Below are positions 47,861 through 59,595 of a stretch of DNA of 60,000 bases, piece by piece. This DNA is from Membranipora membranacea (lineage: Eukaryota; Bryozoa; Gymnolaemata; Cheilostomatida; Membraniporidae). The notes under the pieces are model-generated. The model made no database searches, was not told the DNA's origin, and saw only the letters and a program-made list of their open reading frames with translations. The first letter of the stretch is position 1. The number at the start of each line of letters is the position of its first letter. The stretch is from NCBI GenBank assembly GCA_914767715.1, contig OU612067.1, positions 19,723,001-19,783,000 on the forward strand. Reading direction: 5' to 3'. Position numbers and translations under genes: made by a program.

Positions 47861-50800
47861 TGTGAAATTTGCTATCAACGTTAGCAGTATCAAACGTATC
47901 AACAAAAAACACAAGGCCTTTCATTCCTTTCTGTGTATAATAATCTTGGTTTAATCCTCAGAAAGAGTACATAGCATACACTTTTACATTTCGAAATCAA
48001 TAAACTCATTGACCTTATCTGTTTAATCAGCCCAGTGGCTCTGAATAAAAGGCAACAAGAGCTAGCTTCTTCTTTTTTGAATGTGAAACAAGAGTGATGC
48101 ACAATTGCTTGTAATTTGGGCTCTATGCTCTATGCAGAAGTTCTAAACACTGCACTAAAGCTGAGAGCAATCAGCTATGCTCCGATCATTAGATCAATTT
48201 TCCATTCATTGGACATCAGGTTTTTGTTGCATGTTGCATGCTGCAGATTTGCACTGAATATTACATGTTAAAAGGTGCTTGGGGCACCTTGCAAATTTAG
48301 CTGGTAGCGAGTGCTTATCATTTGAAAGTAAATATAATTGTCAAACGTAGCAAGCAGTGGGACAGGTATATGCTGCCATAAAGACTGCAAGGCACAATAG
48401 GCATGCCAGATTATTGACTATACAGTAAATTATCTATGACACCCCTTAGATATAAAAAAAACAAAAACTGGGAATCGGACACTTTTTATCCTCTCCGACA
48501 ATCGGCCTACAGAGCCATGTGAAAAAAAGGTTGTATAGGTGGAGGGAGAAAATATGTTGTGTAACAGTCTACATACTTAGGTTAACAATTTTGGTTTCGA
48601 TTCACTGGAATGCCACGGAATGTCAAACATCCTAAGTGGGTATTCGCATTGTGTGTAAAAGCAGGGAGTTAGATAATATATATATATATATATATCAACT
48701 TTATTAGCTGATTAAGACATAATTGACACATGAGACCATGTATAGAAAAATATCGCAGTGCATCAGGTGAATTTGTCAAAAATATTGTTTTCAAGGGGGG
48801 CAGTTCTATCAAGGGATTGATTATGTTTATATAGTAAGAAAGGGATGGCATGGGTGGTCCTCATTAGATGATACTCTAACCAATAGATAGTATCTATCCT
48901 TGTTCTGTCTGACGAACTAATTACTGTTTGGGGTACAGTAATTATACACGAATTATACACTGACGAACTAATTACTGTTTGGGGTACAGTAATTATACTA
49001 TTTATATTATATAGGGATTCAAGTTATCATTTAGCATTCCAGCACGCAGAGATAAGCCTACTCAAAGGTATTCAAAGATGAAAGCATTGCAAAAAAACTG
49101 GTCTGGCTGACTTCAATCATGTTTGATCCATTTTGTCAACGTTGGAATTGTCCCCCCTCTACTGTTTGGCGCAGTGGTTAGCGTGTCTGCCACTTGACCA
49201 GCCGGTTGTGGGTTCAAACCCCATCCGGACCGAAAGTCGTTTCGACTTCAACTGATCACACAGTCCCTTCGGTTCAGGACTATAAATAATGGAGGTCTTC
49301 TGTATGTACAACACCATCGTGCATGCAGATTAAAGAACTCTCCTGTATGGTATAGCTCTTTACAGGAGGATGCTGTCATCAACCACTGCAGCTCCGGCCT
49401 TGTAGCGCTATGCTTCATGCTGGGTTAAAGCTGTCAGTGGTTGAAAAGTGGCACTAACGACTCGGAAACCTAGTCGTCACTATAAACCTCTTCCTATGCC
49501 GCACCTCGGTGCAGTCATCGTCTACCTAGACGGACAGCAAATATTATATTTTTATATATTATTACTACTGACACGCCGAAGTAGAGAGGGGGGGGGGGGG
49601 GATTGCAACGCTGGCAAAATGGATCAAACTTGATTTAGGTTGACTAGTCTCTTTGTTGCTACTTTTACGGGCTCACAACAAGCTCCTCACAATACAAACC
49701 TCTCGAAAGGCTGCAGAAAAACCGCCCTAAAGCCCCACAGGGCCCTCCCGCTATGCATGTTTGTTAACATTACACGCCAAGAAACATTTACAACATTATT
49801 ATTTTGTTGAGGAAGGGGGCAACTCCATACGACAAGTGTAACAATTCGAATTTATCCAGCACATTTATCTTTCGAGCTCTGTGATGTTAAGGTGTTTACT
49901 CAATTAACTTATGCCTCATATTTGAGATGGCTTTTCGACATTGAAATCAATTGTTTTTCTCAGTAATTTTCCAGAAAAACTATCTTAACATGCTCTAAGG
50001 GTTCTCCAACTAGTACTGTCCAGCCATGATGTTCACCCGGTTTTATATGCACCGGGTGTTCATCACTGTGGGAAGGCATGGGCCCAAATAAATAGAGATT
50101 GCATCGATCAATTTAGTTAAAAAATAAAAATACAAAAAACTCTAGTTTCTCCTTGAAGAAACGGAGATTTGATTTTTGTAAATGTTCGATTGAAAAGAAA
50201 AAAATTATACAAATGCACAAAACCTTGATTCCCTCAAAAGTCTCTCGTGAGATCTTGAGATCTCACGACTACTGCTTCTTTGAAATGCCTCATGGCTCCT
50301 CATGATCTAAGGGTGAATGTTGGTATCTTACACACTATTTCTAAAACAGCTGGGATGGTGACAAAGCTTCAGGTTCAGGATATTGTTTGATATAATCTTT
50401 CTCATAGTACAAGCATGAAGAGGGCTGTTGATCGGAAATAACAAAACCATAGATAATCCACTGTAAATTGATCCAGGCAACAGAAACAGCTCGTTAATCT
50501 ACTCCTTGTATAGCAATAATTAAAAAAATTGGCCGGGACAAATTTAGTTCAGATACAGTGAATTCTATGATGAAAATAATTACGGAGCTGTATCTCTCAC
50601 AAGAGAAAGTCAACATTTATAACAATTCGAAAATTTTGAGGGATAGGTTGTTGATAACCCTTGACTATTTTCAATGAGACTTTGGCTAATAAGATTCACA
50701 CATTATTTTCTGACCAAAGCAGGGCTAAGACTTGCCAATGAAAAATGTATGGATTATACTCAATATTCCATACCCGATAAAAAGTATGGATTGCCTATTT

Positions 50801-51000
50801 TTGATATTGAATCTAAAACTATGGAATCTCTATTGCAATAATCGAGATTGATATGCAAAGTTTGTTTGATCGCATCCTAAAATTCTATTTATGGAACTTT
50901 TTCAACACCAGACACAGTGGATAATTGTCAGTTTTGACTTAATCTAACACATGTTGTTTTGTGGTTTTGTGTTGAATGACTCGCTTTCATGGCAGGATCA
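47861..51000. other. Gene-free stretch with small repeats
   Basis: A (ta)n run is at 48676-48696. A 38-39 bp direct duplication with an internal palindrome is at 48909-48947 and 48960-48997. A SINE is at 49160-49390 and a 14-G run at 49588-49601. No exon is supportable. Confidence 0.5.
49160..49390 (+). mobile_element. tRNA-derived SINE
   Basis: 'ggcgcagtggttagcgtgtc' (A box) and 'gtgggttcaaacccc' (B box) form a recognisable tRNA-like head. The following non-tRNA body ends in 'tctcctgtatggtatagctc' near 49350. It is the best preserved tRNA-like SINE head in the window. Confidence 0.7.
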
Positions 51001-51660
51001 TCTAGATTCTAGAGTATGTATATAAAAAGGTACAACGGAATGTTTACCTACTTCAAAATTTGAGCTTCTTCTTGGACATAGCAAGTGCCCGCACATTTTA
51101 TTTCCAGTTTATCTATTGTAACCTTATATATGGGATCCATATCATTGGCAACTTTTCCTGCAATAATGCCCTCAATAGATCATTTTTGTTGCAAGAACGG
51201 GCTTTACGCATTAACGCAAATGTGCATTACATCCCATATTATCTCATTCCAACCGAATCCATTACACAATCATTACAACTCCTACCTCTTCCTAAGCTTG
51301 TTTGTTATTTCACATCACTTTTTGCGCATAAGATAAACAATTTTTTAACACCACCATTTATATATAGAGGATATAGAGGACTACCAAGTTCAATTTTCGT
51401 GATAAACATTTACTTTTATATCATATAGACAATCTAAGATACAAAGTTTCTGCTACATACAAATTCTTTACCGCTACATTTGAGATCTAAAGAGAAGTTC
51501 AGTTCATTCAAAACTTTACTTTTCAACCATTTATATTATCGACTTGACCAACATCATTGATGAATTATTTCCTTTCTGTTTCTCTTTTTTTTGTTTTAAA
51601 AAATGTTTTTCTGGCACTGAGTGCAAAACATTTCGAGATGAGATGAGATGACTTTGGTTG
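51000..51660 (+). mobile_element. LINE 3' end fragment
   Basis: 51060-51428 encodes the region after the reverse-transcriptase core: YCNLIYGIHIIGN, FLLQERALRI and LLPLPKLVCYFTSLFAHKI, typical of CR1/L2-like elements. A further frame near 51430-51490 gives NLRYKVSATYKF. The fragment ends at a short (gatga)n tail at 51638-51653, as CR1/L2 elements often do. It is 5' truncated with frameshifts. Confidence 0.8.
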
Positions 51661-52820
51661 CCAATAAAAGTATATATATGTCCTAACTTCTCAAAATTGT
51701 CTGCAGTCAAAACAACTATGTCACTTCTTGGTTATCAATCATCATTTAATAGACTTGATCTCCCTATACCACATCATGTTCAAAGGAGTGCCAGGAGAAA
51801 TGGTGACAACCAGGCAGAGCTGATGAGATAATTATATTGATTTGAGTGTTGTTTTTTTGTTTTTTTATTGTATTAGGTTTCTGCAATAACTATAAATGGT
51901 AAATTGAAGAAATTATTTCAAAAATGATAAAAAAAAGGCAGCAGTTTTGTCTGTTAGTCCATGAATGAGAGCCATGACTGGAGTGACAACCACCCGATCG
52001 AAGAAGACTGAGACCAACGCAGTTTGTCCAGACACCTAGGGGAACCTAAACCACCGATGCCACCTACCCACCACTCTCCAACAAGGCCCCCACCAGCCAA
52101 TCCCGAGACCAGAAGACCCTAGCCCCTCCTCTGACATAAGAAAGCTGTTGAATAACTGTACCTCTTTAGTCACCAGCGACCTTTCCCCTCTGCAGTTGTT
52201 TGCCCTAAGAAGTTGAAAATTGTCAGCAAGCCTACTTATGAAATTTCGAATTAATTTCCTTTGTTTATAAGCTATAAAAAATGGATTGTACAATCCAGAT
52301 TTTGGATAAAAAATATCACTTAAATCATAATCAATACTCATAAATGATAAAATGTAGGCTCAAATGTTGTGACAGATTCAATATTTACTAGTCCTGGATA
52401 TGTCTTATGTCTAAGAATTGTATCATTCGCTAATTTGATTTGTGCATGCCATAAGAATGAGTTTAGTTCAGGGTTCTGATAGAAATATTGGCCAGGGAAT
52501 ATGACACAGCCCCTGTATCATCTGACAAGCAACAAGTAACAGTAGAAGATATCTCTTTCTATCAATTCTGCACGCATTTGAAAGAGTAGCCACCAGAGAA
52601 GGCAGCGAATCAAATGACTTCCGAATTAGGGGAGTCTATTTTGGAGAGATCAGCTTGCACGCATCCAGAATGGAATAAAAAGTAGCCATTACTATCAATG
52701 AAAAGTTTACCGTCTGGCCCTCTCATCATGCTATAAATCACCACAGCTTACCAAAGATTAACGATGTGATAATTAACTAGGTTGCATTCAGCACATATTA
52801 AGTATGTTAGATCGCATCAC
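51661..52820. other. Stretch without a clear gene
   Basis: A C-rich patch at 52030-52135 differs from its surroundings and may be old repeat sequence. The minus-strand frame at 52036-52341 has no motif that I recognise. Confidence 0.4.
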
Positions 52821-52823
52821 CAA

Positions 52824-52905
52824 GCTGCGATGGCCGAGTGGTTAAGGCGATAGACTTGAAATCTATTGGGATCTTCCCGCGTAGGTTCGAACCCTACTCG
52901 CAGCG
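52824..52905 (+). tRNA. tRNA-Ser (anticodon UGA)
   Basis: Acceptor stem gctgcga/tcgcagc with discriminator g; A box tggccgagtgg; anticodon arm ataga-cttgaaa-tctat with anticodon tga at 52857-52859. It has a long variable arm and a B box ggttcgaaccc. It is 82 nt, without an intron or encoded CCA. A tttt at about 52912 serves as the Pol III stop. Confidence 0.97.
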
Positions 52906-55350
52906 AAGCTTGCTTTTGAACCATAAATTTACTAAAATATCCACTGTTGTTTGAAAGGTGTTTATATACTGAGGTAACACATATTATCTTCCATTCTCCA
53001 TTGTCAAACTTCTTTACTAAAATCTGTACTCACAGTTCTCACACCCAGTGTGATGTTCCAACAGTGCTAGTGTTTTTTTTTTTTAATATCAAAAAGATTC
53101 CATTCGCTTAGTTTGGAAAATGAGTAGGGAACAACTGTCAACGTCTCAATATAGATTGGCCTCAGCAAGTAACTAAGAAAGGGAAAATCAAGAGATTCCA
53201 ATTAAAGGATAATCAACTAAATAGGACAGCAATTTTTTTAGGCATTATCATACCTTAAGGCGTATGTGTTTGGTAATAGGGTTACCGCTGATTTTAGTAG
53301 TATTCTTCTCAGGTCAAAACAAAGGACAACTGGAGTCCTGGAGCTGGGACACGAACCTGAGAACTTCTTTTTCGAGTCACATGATTTTTCAATAGCATAG
53401 CTTATCTCCAACTACCAAGAAAGAAACGTCAGTTTTTGGGTAACATTGGCAATCTCAAATTAAAGAATAAAACTCGCCTGCTTCTTTGCAAGGTTTAAAG
53501 GTCATGTACTAGGACACCAAATCCAGCACAGAGGTGTTCTTTTGGTGGAATTTTCCTCTATATTTTCTGATTTGTGTGATTTGTTTATAACTACATGTAA
53601 TTACAACGAAAAATTATCATTCATTTTAAAATAAATTTGATTATAAGTCATCCAGACATATTGAGACAGAATCTGCAGATTGCAGAATGTTTTGTAACTG
53701 GCCACACTGCTCATGTTGGTTGGAAAGTGTCATCGCCTGAATTGTATACGGCATTTGTAAGATAAAAGCTTTCTTAAAAATGTTTGTTTGACCTAGAGTT
53801 TATTGCTGCAACGTTGATTGAATGAATCGATTTACAGAGGATAGGCCTGATCGACTCAAGAGAGCAGCATTTCCATGGCAATAAAATAATCATTGGGGAT
53901 CGTCCATAAATGAGTCCATCATTACCAGGCAGCACTGATATATATATGTTATCATTAATATCAATGCCTTGCAGCAAAATGGCGTGGTAACTATTGAGAA
54001 TAGCATTTTTCATTTCTTGGATTAGAAATTCAAACACAGTGTTTGAACTTGAATTTGAAACACAGATGAGCTGACCGATTTTTCATCCTGTTTCACTGTC
54101 TTCATAAATATGACGAGACAATTCATAATCAATCACTCTGAGGGACTAAGCGAAGAGAGAAGGCCCATGCTGCGCGATGTGGTGTGGGATAAGTCACCTG
54201 ATTTTAATTTTAAATGCAAGCAAATGTGGGATTTATTTTTAATCTATTCTAAGCCACAGCAACTGACTGGATAATCAATCCGCAAAATAATATGGTGGCT
54301 TTGGAGTTTATACTGCTGTAAGATGGAACCCGTTCTCAACTTTATTTCAACGGAAGTGTTCTGAAAATATGAATTTATTGAAAGCTGCCATATTCAATGA
54401 ATTATCAAAAGTTATGCAATCACGCAAAGTATCAAACCTTTCTCACACCTGGCTAGAATAAAGGCAAAAGTAATAAGTCATTTGTGCTGGTGATAATAAT
54501 AGTATTCACATTTTCCTCCCTGCATAATAGATTTGATGGTATTCAAATCATCCATTATTGTATAACAATATTATTCTAGTTGAGATGAATGCCTTAGTAC
54601 ATTACATACATCCAATGCATGAATAAGCTCTCAAAGTATGTTACTTTCTTCATCCATAACTTATCACCATTACATTAAATTTAAGCAGGAAGGTTGGAAC
54701 ACCCTCCCTGTGCCCTCCACGATTCAAGGGATGATGTATTGTTGTTATACTTGATTGTCTTCCCATGATGAAAGAAGAGACAACTACCATTTCACAGTTA
54801 ATATCATGTGTTTTAAAAAAAGGGCTCTTGTCGTTCATCCTCATTCGAACCCTATACTTTTGGAAAGTTTGTTTTCTTGGTTGCAAAAGAGTATTATGAA
54901 TCTGTCTTATGTACGCTAAAGACCAATTTTGATTTGAGTTGAACATTTTTACTCAACATTTCTTCAACTATGTGGAAAATTTAAGAAGACGTGCCCAATC
55001 AAATCACGAGGGACCCTAAATGGCAGATCCTTTGGCTGTTTTAGTTCACATTTATTCCTTATATAATATCATCGATGAATGTTTTAATAAAATACATTGA
55101 TTTTAATTTTTCTTGTTAAAAGCTCTTGATATTATTGGTATGTTATGTGAAAAGGAAAATAAAGATGTATCTATATTAATTGGCTTAATAAACTCGTACA
55201 AAATTTAAATTTTAGAATGTGTCAGTCTGTTTAATTTAAAGTTTTGCAGTCAAGGATTTCAATGGTTACAAAGGTATGCAATGTTTATGATTTATAACAT
55301 TTCAAATTTCAATGCTTTTACAAAAAATGTTCTTGTAATTATATTCATAG
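52906..55350. other. Stretch without a clear gene
   Basis: 52720-53490 as a whole is repeated, diverged, around the second tRNA-Ser at 59415-59990. The remainder (53500-55350) is AT-rich with chance frames only. Confidence 0.5.
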
Positions 55351-55352
55351 CT

Positions 55353-56058
55353 TCAACAGCAGCAGTAGCCAGTGAGTTTGTAGCAGTTTTTCCCTTGTGG
55401 TGTAGGTTTATGCCAGTAGTTCTTTGGGCACTCCATATCTCCGTAGCCTGGGGGTCTTGTTGGAGCAGGTGTTGGTTTTAATTTGGGTGCGGGCCAGCTG
55501 CCGCCACCTCCTTCACTGCCTGAAAAAAGCATAATCTCATGGTTTAGTCAGATACCCATCTTGAGGGCTACTTGGGTAACATTTTTAAGCAGTAAATGAA
55601 CATTCATATAACTTTTTTGTATAGAGATAATAATATAATCTAATCATCAATGGTAAAAATGGACACCTATAGGTTAAATGAATTGCTTTGTTTCACAGGA
55701 CATTACATTTCGGTAATTATTTACGGTATAGGCCCATTACGCAAAAATAAATAAACAATTTATTATGAAGCACAAAGTATGGAAATGTGAAGCAAAGTTT
55801 GTGGATAAGAAAAATCAAGAAAATGTGGAAAGGTGTGATCAAATGCAAATATCAAAACTTGGAATGAAACTGTTTTGTGTCACAACTCACATCTTTTCTG
55901 GCGCCCCCCTTTATCTGAGTCTTTATAAACACATAACTGGCTGGCTGAAATGAGGCTGCAGCATAGAATGACTGCAACAAGCAAAATAATGCCAATAAAC
56001 AGCTATTTTTAGGGACTTTTGAGATGTTTATAGGGACTTTTGAGCTATTTTTTGGCAT
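55353..56058 (-). CDS. Secreted peptide with CCC-ending cysteine core, minus copy
   Basis: Exons 56058-55938 and 55519-55353 join in phase 1, giving about 95 residues. Exon 1 has a long n-region, then a hydrophobic core (LLALFCLLQSFYAAAS) as a signal peptide. Exon 2 starts SEGGGGSWPAP, has a proline-rich linker (PTPAPTRPPGYG), then a compact core: MECPKNYWHK, GKNCYKL and TGYCCC followed directly by the stop. The five cysteines follow C-x14-C-x6-CCC. The donor (gttatg) is weak, so the link between the exons rests on phase and on the parallel arrangement of the plus-strand copy. Pro-rich plus Cys-rich layout recalls antimicrobial or matrix peptides, but I recognise no family. Confidence 0.65.
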
Positions 56059-56430
56059 CCTTTTGCGTTAAATTCAAGATAAATGAAGATGCAATGAAAA
56101 ATTCTGTTGGCATTTCCTGTGTGCACCATAGTTAATGAAAGCGGCTTCGTATGTGAGAACTTTCAAAAAAACTTTGTTTGGCCACAACAATGGTTATTTG
56201 GACAGCATGTTTGACGTTATGCAATGGTGGCGAAAATATTAGCTGTATTTGAGAGTCCACTGTCATTGCAATATGCAAGCTATTTTGTTGAAAGTCAATG
56301 TGTATGACATTTGAAGAGTACTCTAAGTGAAAATCATAATTAATTTTGTTTCAAGCCTAAGTTCTAATGTGAAATAACGATTGAAATTTCACATATTTTC
56401 ACGGCTTCACAAAAAAAATGTACCATATGG

Positions 56431-56514
56431 CGTGGCGTGGCGTGGCGTGGCGTGGCGTGGCGTGGCGTGGCGTGGCGTGGCGTGGCGTGGCGTGGCGTGG
56501 CGTGGCGTGGCGTG
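56431..56514 (+). repeat. Pentanucleotide array (cgtgg)16
   Basis: Sixteen perfect cgtgg units then cgtga, in AT-rich DNA between the two divergent peptide genes. Confidence 0.97.
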
Positions 56515-56519
56515 ACGTA

Positions 56520-57650
56520 AGTCAATTTAAACTAGTCATATATATAAAAAAAAGATTTTTTTTATGATGAACGCAATCTCTAACTATATATTCCACCTGT
56601 TTTGAAATTTCTTGCAATTAATTTGACTCCTCCATCTGCATCGACAAAAACAGCGTTTTCTGCCTCATTTCCTCCCTAAAATGACACAATGTCATCGTAT
56701 CAAGTTTTTGTTCAGGTATTCATTTTCAGTAGCTCGGCAGCTTTCCAACGGTATATGATGTGTTGATATTCGGATCGGTCTTTGACATTACCTTAACAAA
56801 ATGTATTGGAACTTTTTCATACAGCTCAAGAATAATACAATGGACCCGCCCTCCATGTCATTGATAATTAATTATATACAAAATACATAATATATATTTC
56901 ATTATTATTTTATATATATATGTATTTCTTTTTACTAAAGGGAAACAACTCCGACTGATCTTTTCTAGCAGATAATATACTAACATACCACATCTAAAAT
57001 ATTTATCCTAATATTTTGTCTTTGATGTCAACAAGTATTTAGCAGTACTACCGCTAGATGCATATTTTCAGGAAACCTCAATATCTGAATAAATAACATA
57101 AGCTCAGTCCGATAAGTCAAAGGATATCAATCAATGGTTATAGCATACTTATGGCAGACAGTTTCTATAAATCCGTAAAAATGTCCAATAATTAGTTTAC
57201 CAGTGCCTTTATCTGCCAGCCTTTCTGGGACCTTTCTGTATATACAAATTAACAACTACATGCGTGCCATGAATTCACAATCAATCGCACAGATTGATAA
57301 ATCATGTGAGTCTCAGATATGGGATTAGCCTTTCACTATCAAGAAGTGTGGTCTGTGGAGCGCCAAGCATTTAACCAAATTTGCATATTTACCCTCTGAT
57401 GGCAAGAAAAATTTGTGACTCCTTTCATAACGGCAGGTCACGGCAAGGCTCCTGTACCTTTTGGTAACATTTTGTCTATCAGTCAGGGTGCACAGACCAG
57501 TGTGATTTCTGCTTGCATGGGTATTAAAAAATTGCAAAAAAATTGAAAATTCAATGCAGATACTGGTTGGTTCAGATTATTGAAGAAACTAGAAACTAGA
57601 TGAGGATGACCTTTTGTATACCAGCCACGACAAGGCAGTGAATTTCCTTG
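56520..57650. other. Intergenic stretch between the divergent peptide genes
   Basis: AT-rich, with (ta)n-like runs at about 56880-56925. No exon is supportable. It must hold the minus-strand gene's promoter, which I cannot place. Confidence 0.4.
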
Positions 57651-57658
57651 TTGACAGG

Positions 57659-57758
57659 TATAAAAGATTACGCAAAAGAGATAAAAACCACAAGCAACAA
57701 GCTCTACTTCGAGAAATATACAGATTTAAAGAGACCACCAAACCATCACCATAGCAAG
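57659..57758 (+). promoter_or_regulatory. TATA box and probable leader exon of plus-strand peptide gene
   Basis: tataaaa at 57659-57665 implies a start near 57690. The leader would end at a caag/gtaata donor at 57758. It contains no ATG, so translation would start in the next exon. Confidence 0.5.
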
Positions 57759-58287
57759 GTAATAAACATCTTAAATGATGATTAAAATTACTTGAAGGAA
57801 TTAACCAATAAGTGGCCTCAAATGCATCACTCTGGAATTTCCAAGTGGATCAGGTCAAGCATAGTTTATCAGTTCATAGACTTTACCTGATCTCTCTAAG
57901 TATGTCAAACTTTAATTAAAGTGGTGATGCCAGGCAAAAATCTACTGATTCCGCCACACAAATGATTGATTTTTATTGATAAGAGCTCAATTTATCACTG
58001 ATTAATACAATCAAAATCAAGATCAAGTTGGATCGCATGTTTTTAGAAAAAAATAAACATAAAAGTTTTAAAAAAAGAAAACTTTCCTGGTACTAAGGAG
58101 ATTCTAAGAATCTTTTGAAGGCGTGACACTTCAGAATGATTTTTTTAATAGTGTCCTTCTGTGGTGATGTTTTATGTATATGTATGAGTCGAAATCAAGT
58201 TCCTATCACAGGAAATTCAGCAAACTTTTAAATTTTCTATACCCATTACTTATGAATGAACTTATTAAATTCACATCTCATTCCTAT

Positions 58288-58986
58288 ATGTTTTCTTTTT
58301 TCTTCAGATTGTTTTTATTGGCGCTAGTTGCAGTCATTGTATCCAGCAGTCTTGCAATAGCTCAACTGTCTCTAAATAAGTCATAGAAATATTAATATTC
58401 AAGATTGCATTTATTTCATTGCTGTCACAGCAACACAAAATGACATGAAAATAAAAGCTTTGCCAGCATTGAGTAAAGGGTTAACATTGGCATAGAAAGC
58501 CATTGGTCTTGGTGAAATATATTTAAGTTATTTTCGTTGTTTGACATGCTACATTGTGTTCACGAGGTATAATTTTATATAAAGGTGCTTTGGATGGCAA
58601 TTTGGAATAATAGCTGAGATCTGTCCGATCAAGACTAACCATGTTGGCCTTCAAACACAGTGGACATACGCTGACAAAACTTACAACTTGACATTGAGCA
58701 TTACAACATAACCATACAGAGATTTTCAATCAATCTTTGTTCTTTCATCACCTCCATTGACATACATTCCATGACGGTTCTCGGTTTGAGTTTGGTTTTG
58801 CACAACAAAAGAATCAGTTTTCCATGATCTTCACTTTTTTCAGGTAAACTTGCCTTGCCAATCAGACCAGTAATTCAAGTAAGACCCCCTGGCTATGGAG
58901 ATATGGAGTGCCCAAAGAACTACTGGCATAAACCTACAACGCAAGGGAAAAACTGCTACAAACTCACTGGCTACTGCTGCTGTTAG
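58288..58986 (+). CDS. Secreted peptide with CCC-ending cysteine core, plus copy
   Basis: 58288 to about 58380 encodes MFSFFFRLFLLALVAV and more, a clear signal peptide ending near LAIAQ. 58844-58986, after 'cttttttcag', encodes a short linker, then PPGYGDMEC, the same core as the minus copy and CCC before the stop. Over the last 33 residues only one differs (T for P). The spacing between the two exons is similar in both copies (about 0.4-0.5 kb). The donor after the signal exon is unclear: simple choices give a phase mismatch unless an inner acceptor (after 'ccaatcag') is used. A 'tttcttcag' inside the start region could also be an acceptor, so the true start needs transcript support. Confidence 0.6.
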
Positions 58987-58989
58987 AGT

Positions 58990-59510
58990 GTATACTATGG
59001 TGTAAACTGAAATAGATTGATGTGTTATTATAATGAATTATAACGGTTTTTATTTGTTTGTTTGTATGCAGCTTATAAAAATTATCCGCCAATGAAAGAA
59101 ATACAATGGTTGTTTTGATGTCTCATAAATTACTTTGAAGTATGTATACATGTCATGATATGTGTATGGAATATGTAGCAGTCAGTCACTAGCTATGTAC
59201 AGGGTAAGCACCTGCCAGGCATTAACTGGGCATAATCTTGATATTAACGGAGTATAAGCCTGATATGACAGGCTTTACCTAGGTCCTCACCTCACTTGTT
59301 CCATCAGGCTGGATTAAAAGCCTTGTCTATAGTGTCTTTAATGCTGATATGGCTGACTGGTTAAGTAGCTGACCAAATTTATTGAGCAACCAGTCTAGAA
59401 TATGAAAGTGAGACTCTCTAATGCCATTAATTACCACAGCTTAGCAATGATTGATGGAGCAATAAATAGTTAGGCGGCAAACCTTGAGATTAATCCTCAT
59501 TCTGCATCAC
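58990..59510. other. 3' flank of peptide gene, no other gene seen
   Basis: No further exon. 59415-59513 belongs to the duplicated flank of the second tRNA-Ser. Confidence 0.45.
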
Positions 59511-59513
59511 CAA

Positions 59514-59595
59514 GCTGCGATGGCCGAGTGGTTAAGGCGATAGACTTGAAATCTATTGGGATCTTCCCGCGTAGGTTCGAACCCTACTCGCAGCG
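59514..59595 (+). tRNA. tRNA-Ser (anticodon UGA), second copy
   Basis: Identical over all 82 bases to the gene at 52824-52905, with anticodon tga at 59547-59549. The ten bases before it (gcatcaccaa) are also identical, while more distant flanks are similar but diverged, and a cttttg stop signal follows. The two lie 6,690 bp apart in the same direction. Confidence 0.97.

Noticed and set aside
53330-53350. B-box-like 'ggttcgtgtccc' on the minus strand
   Set aside because: The surrounding sequence is part of the tRNA-flank duplication and no A box is found at the right distance.
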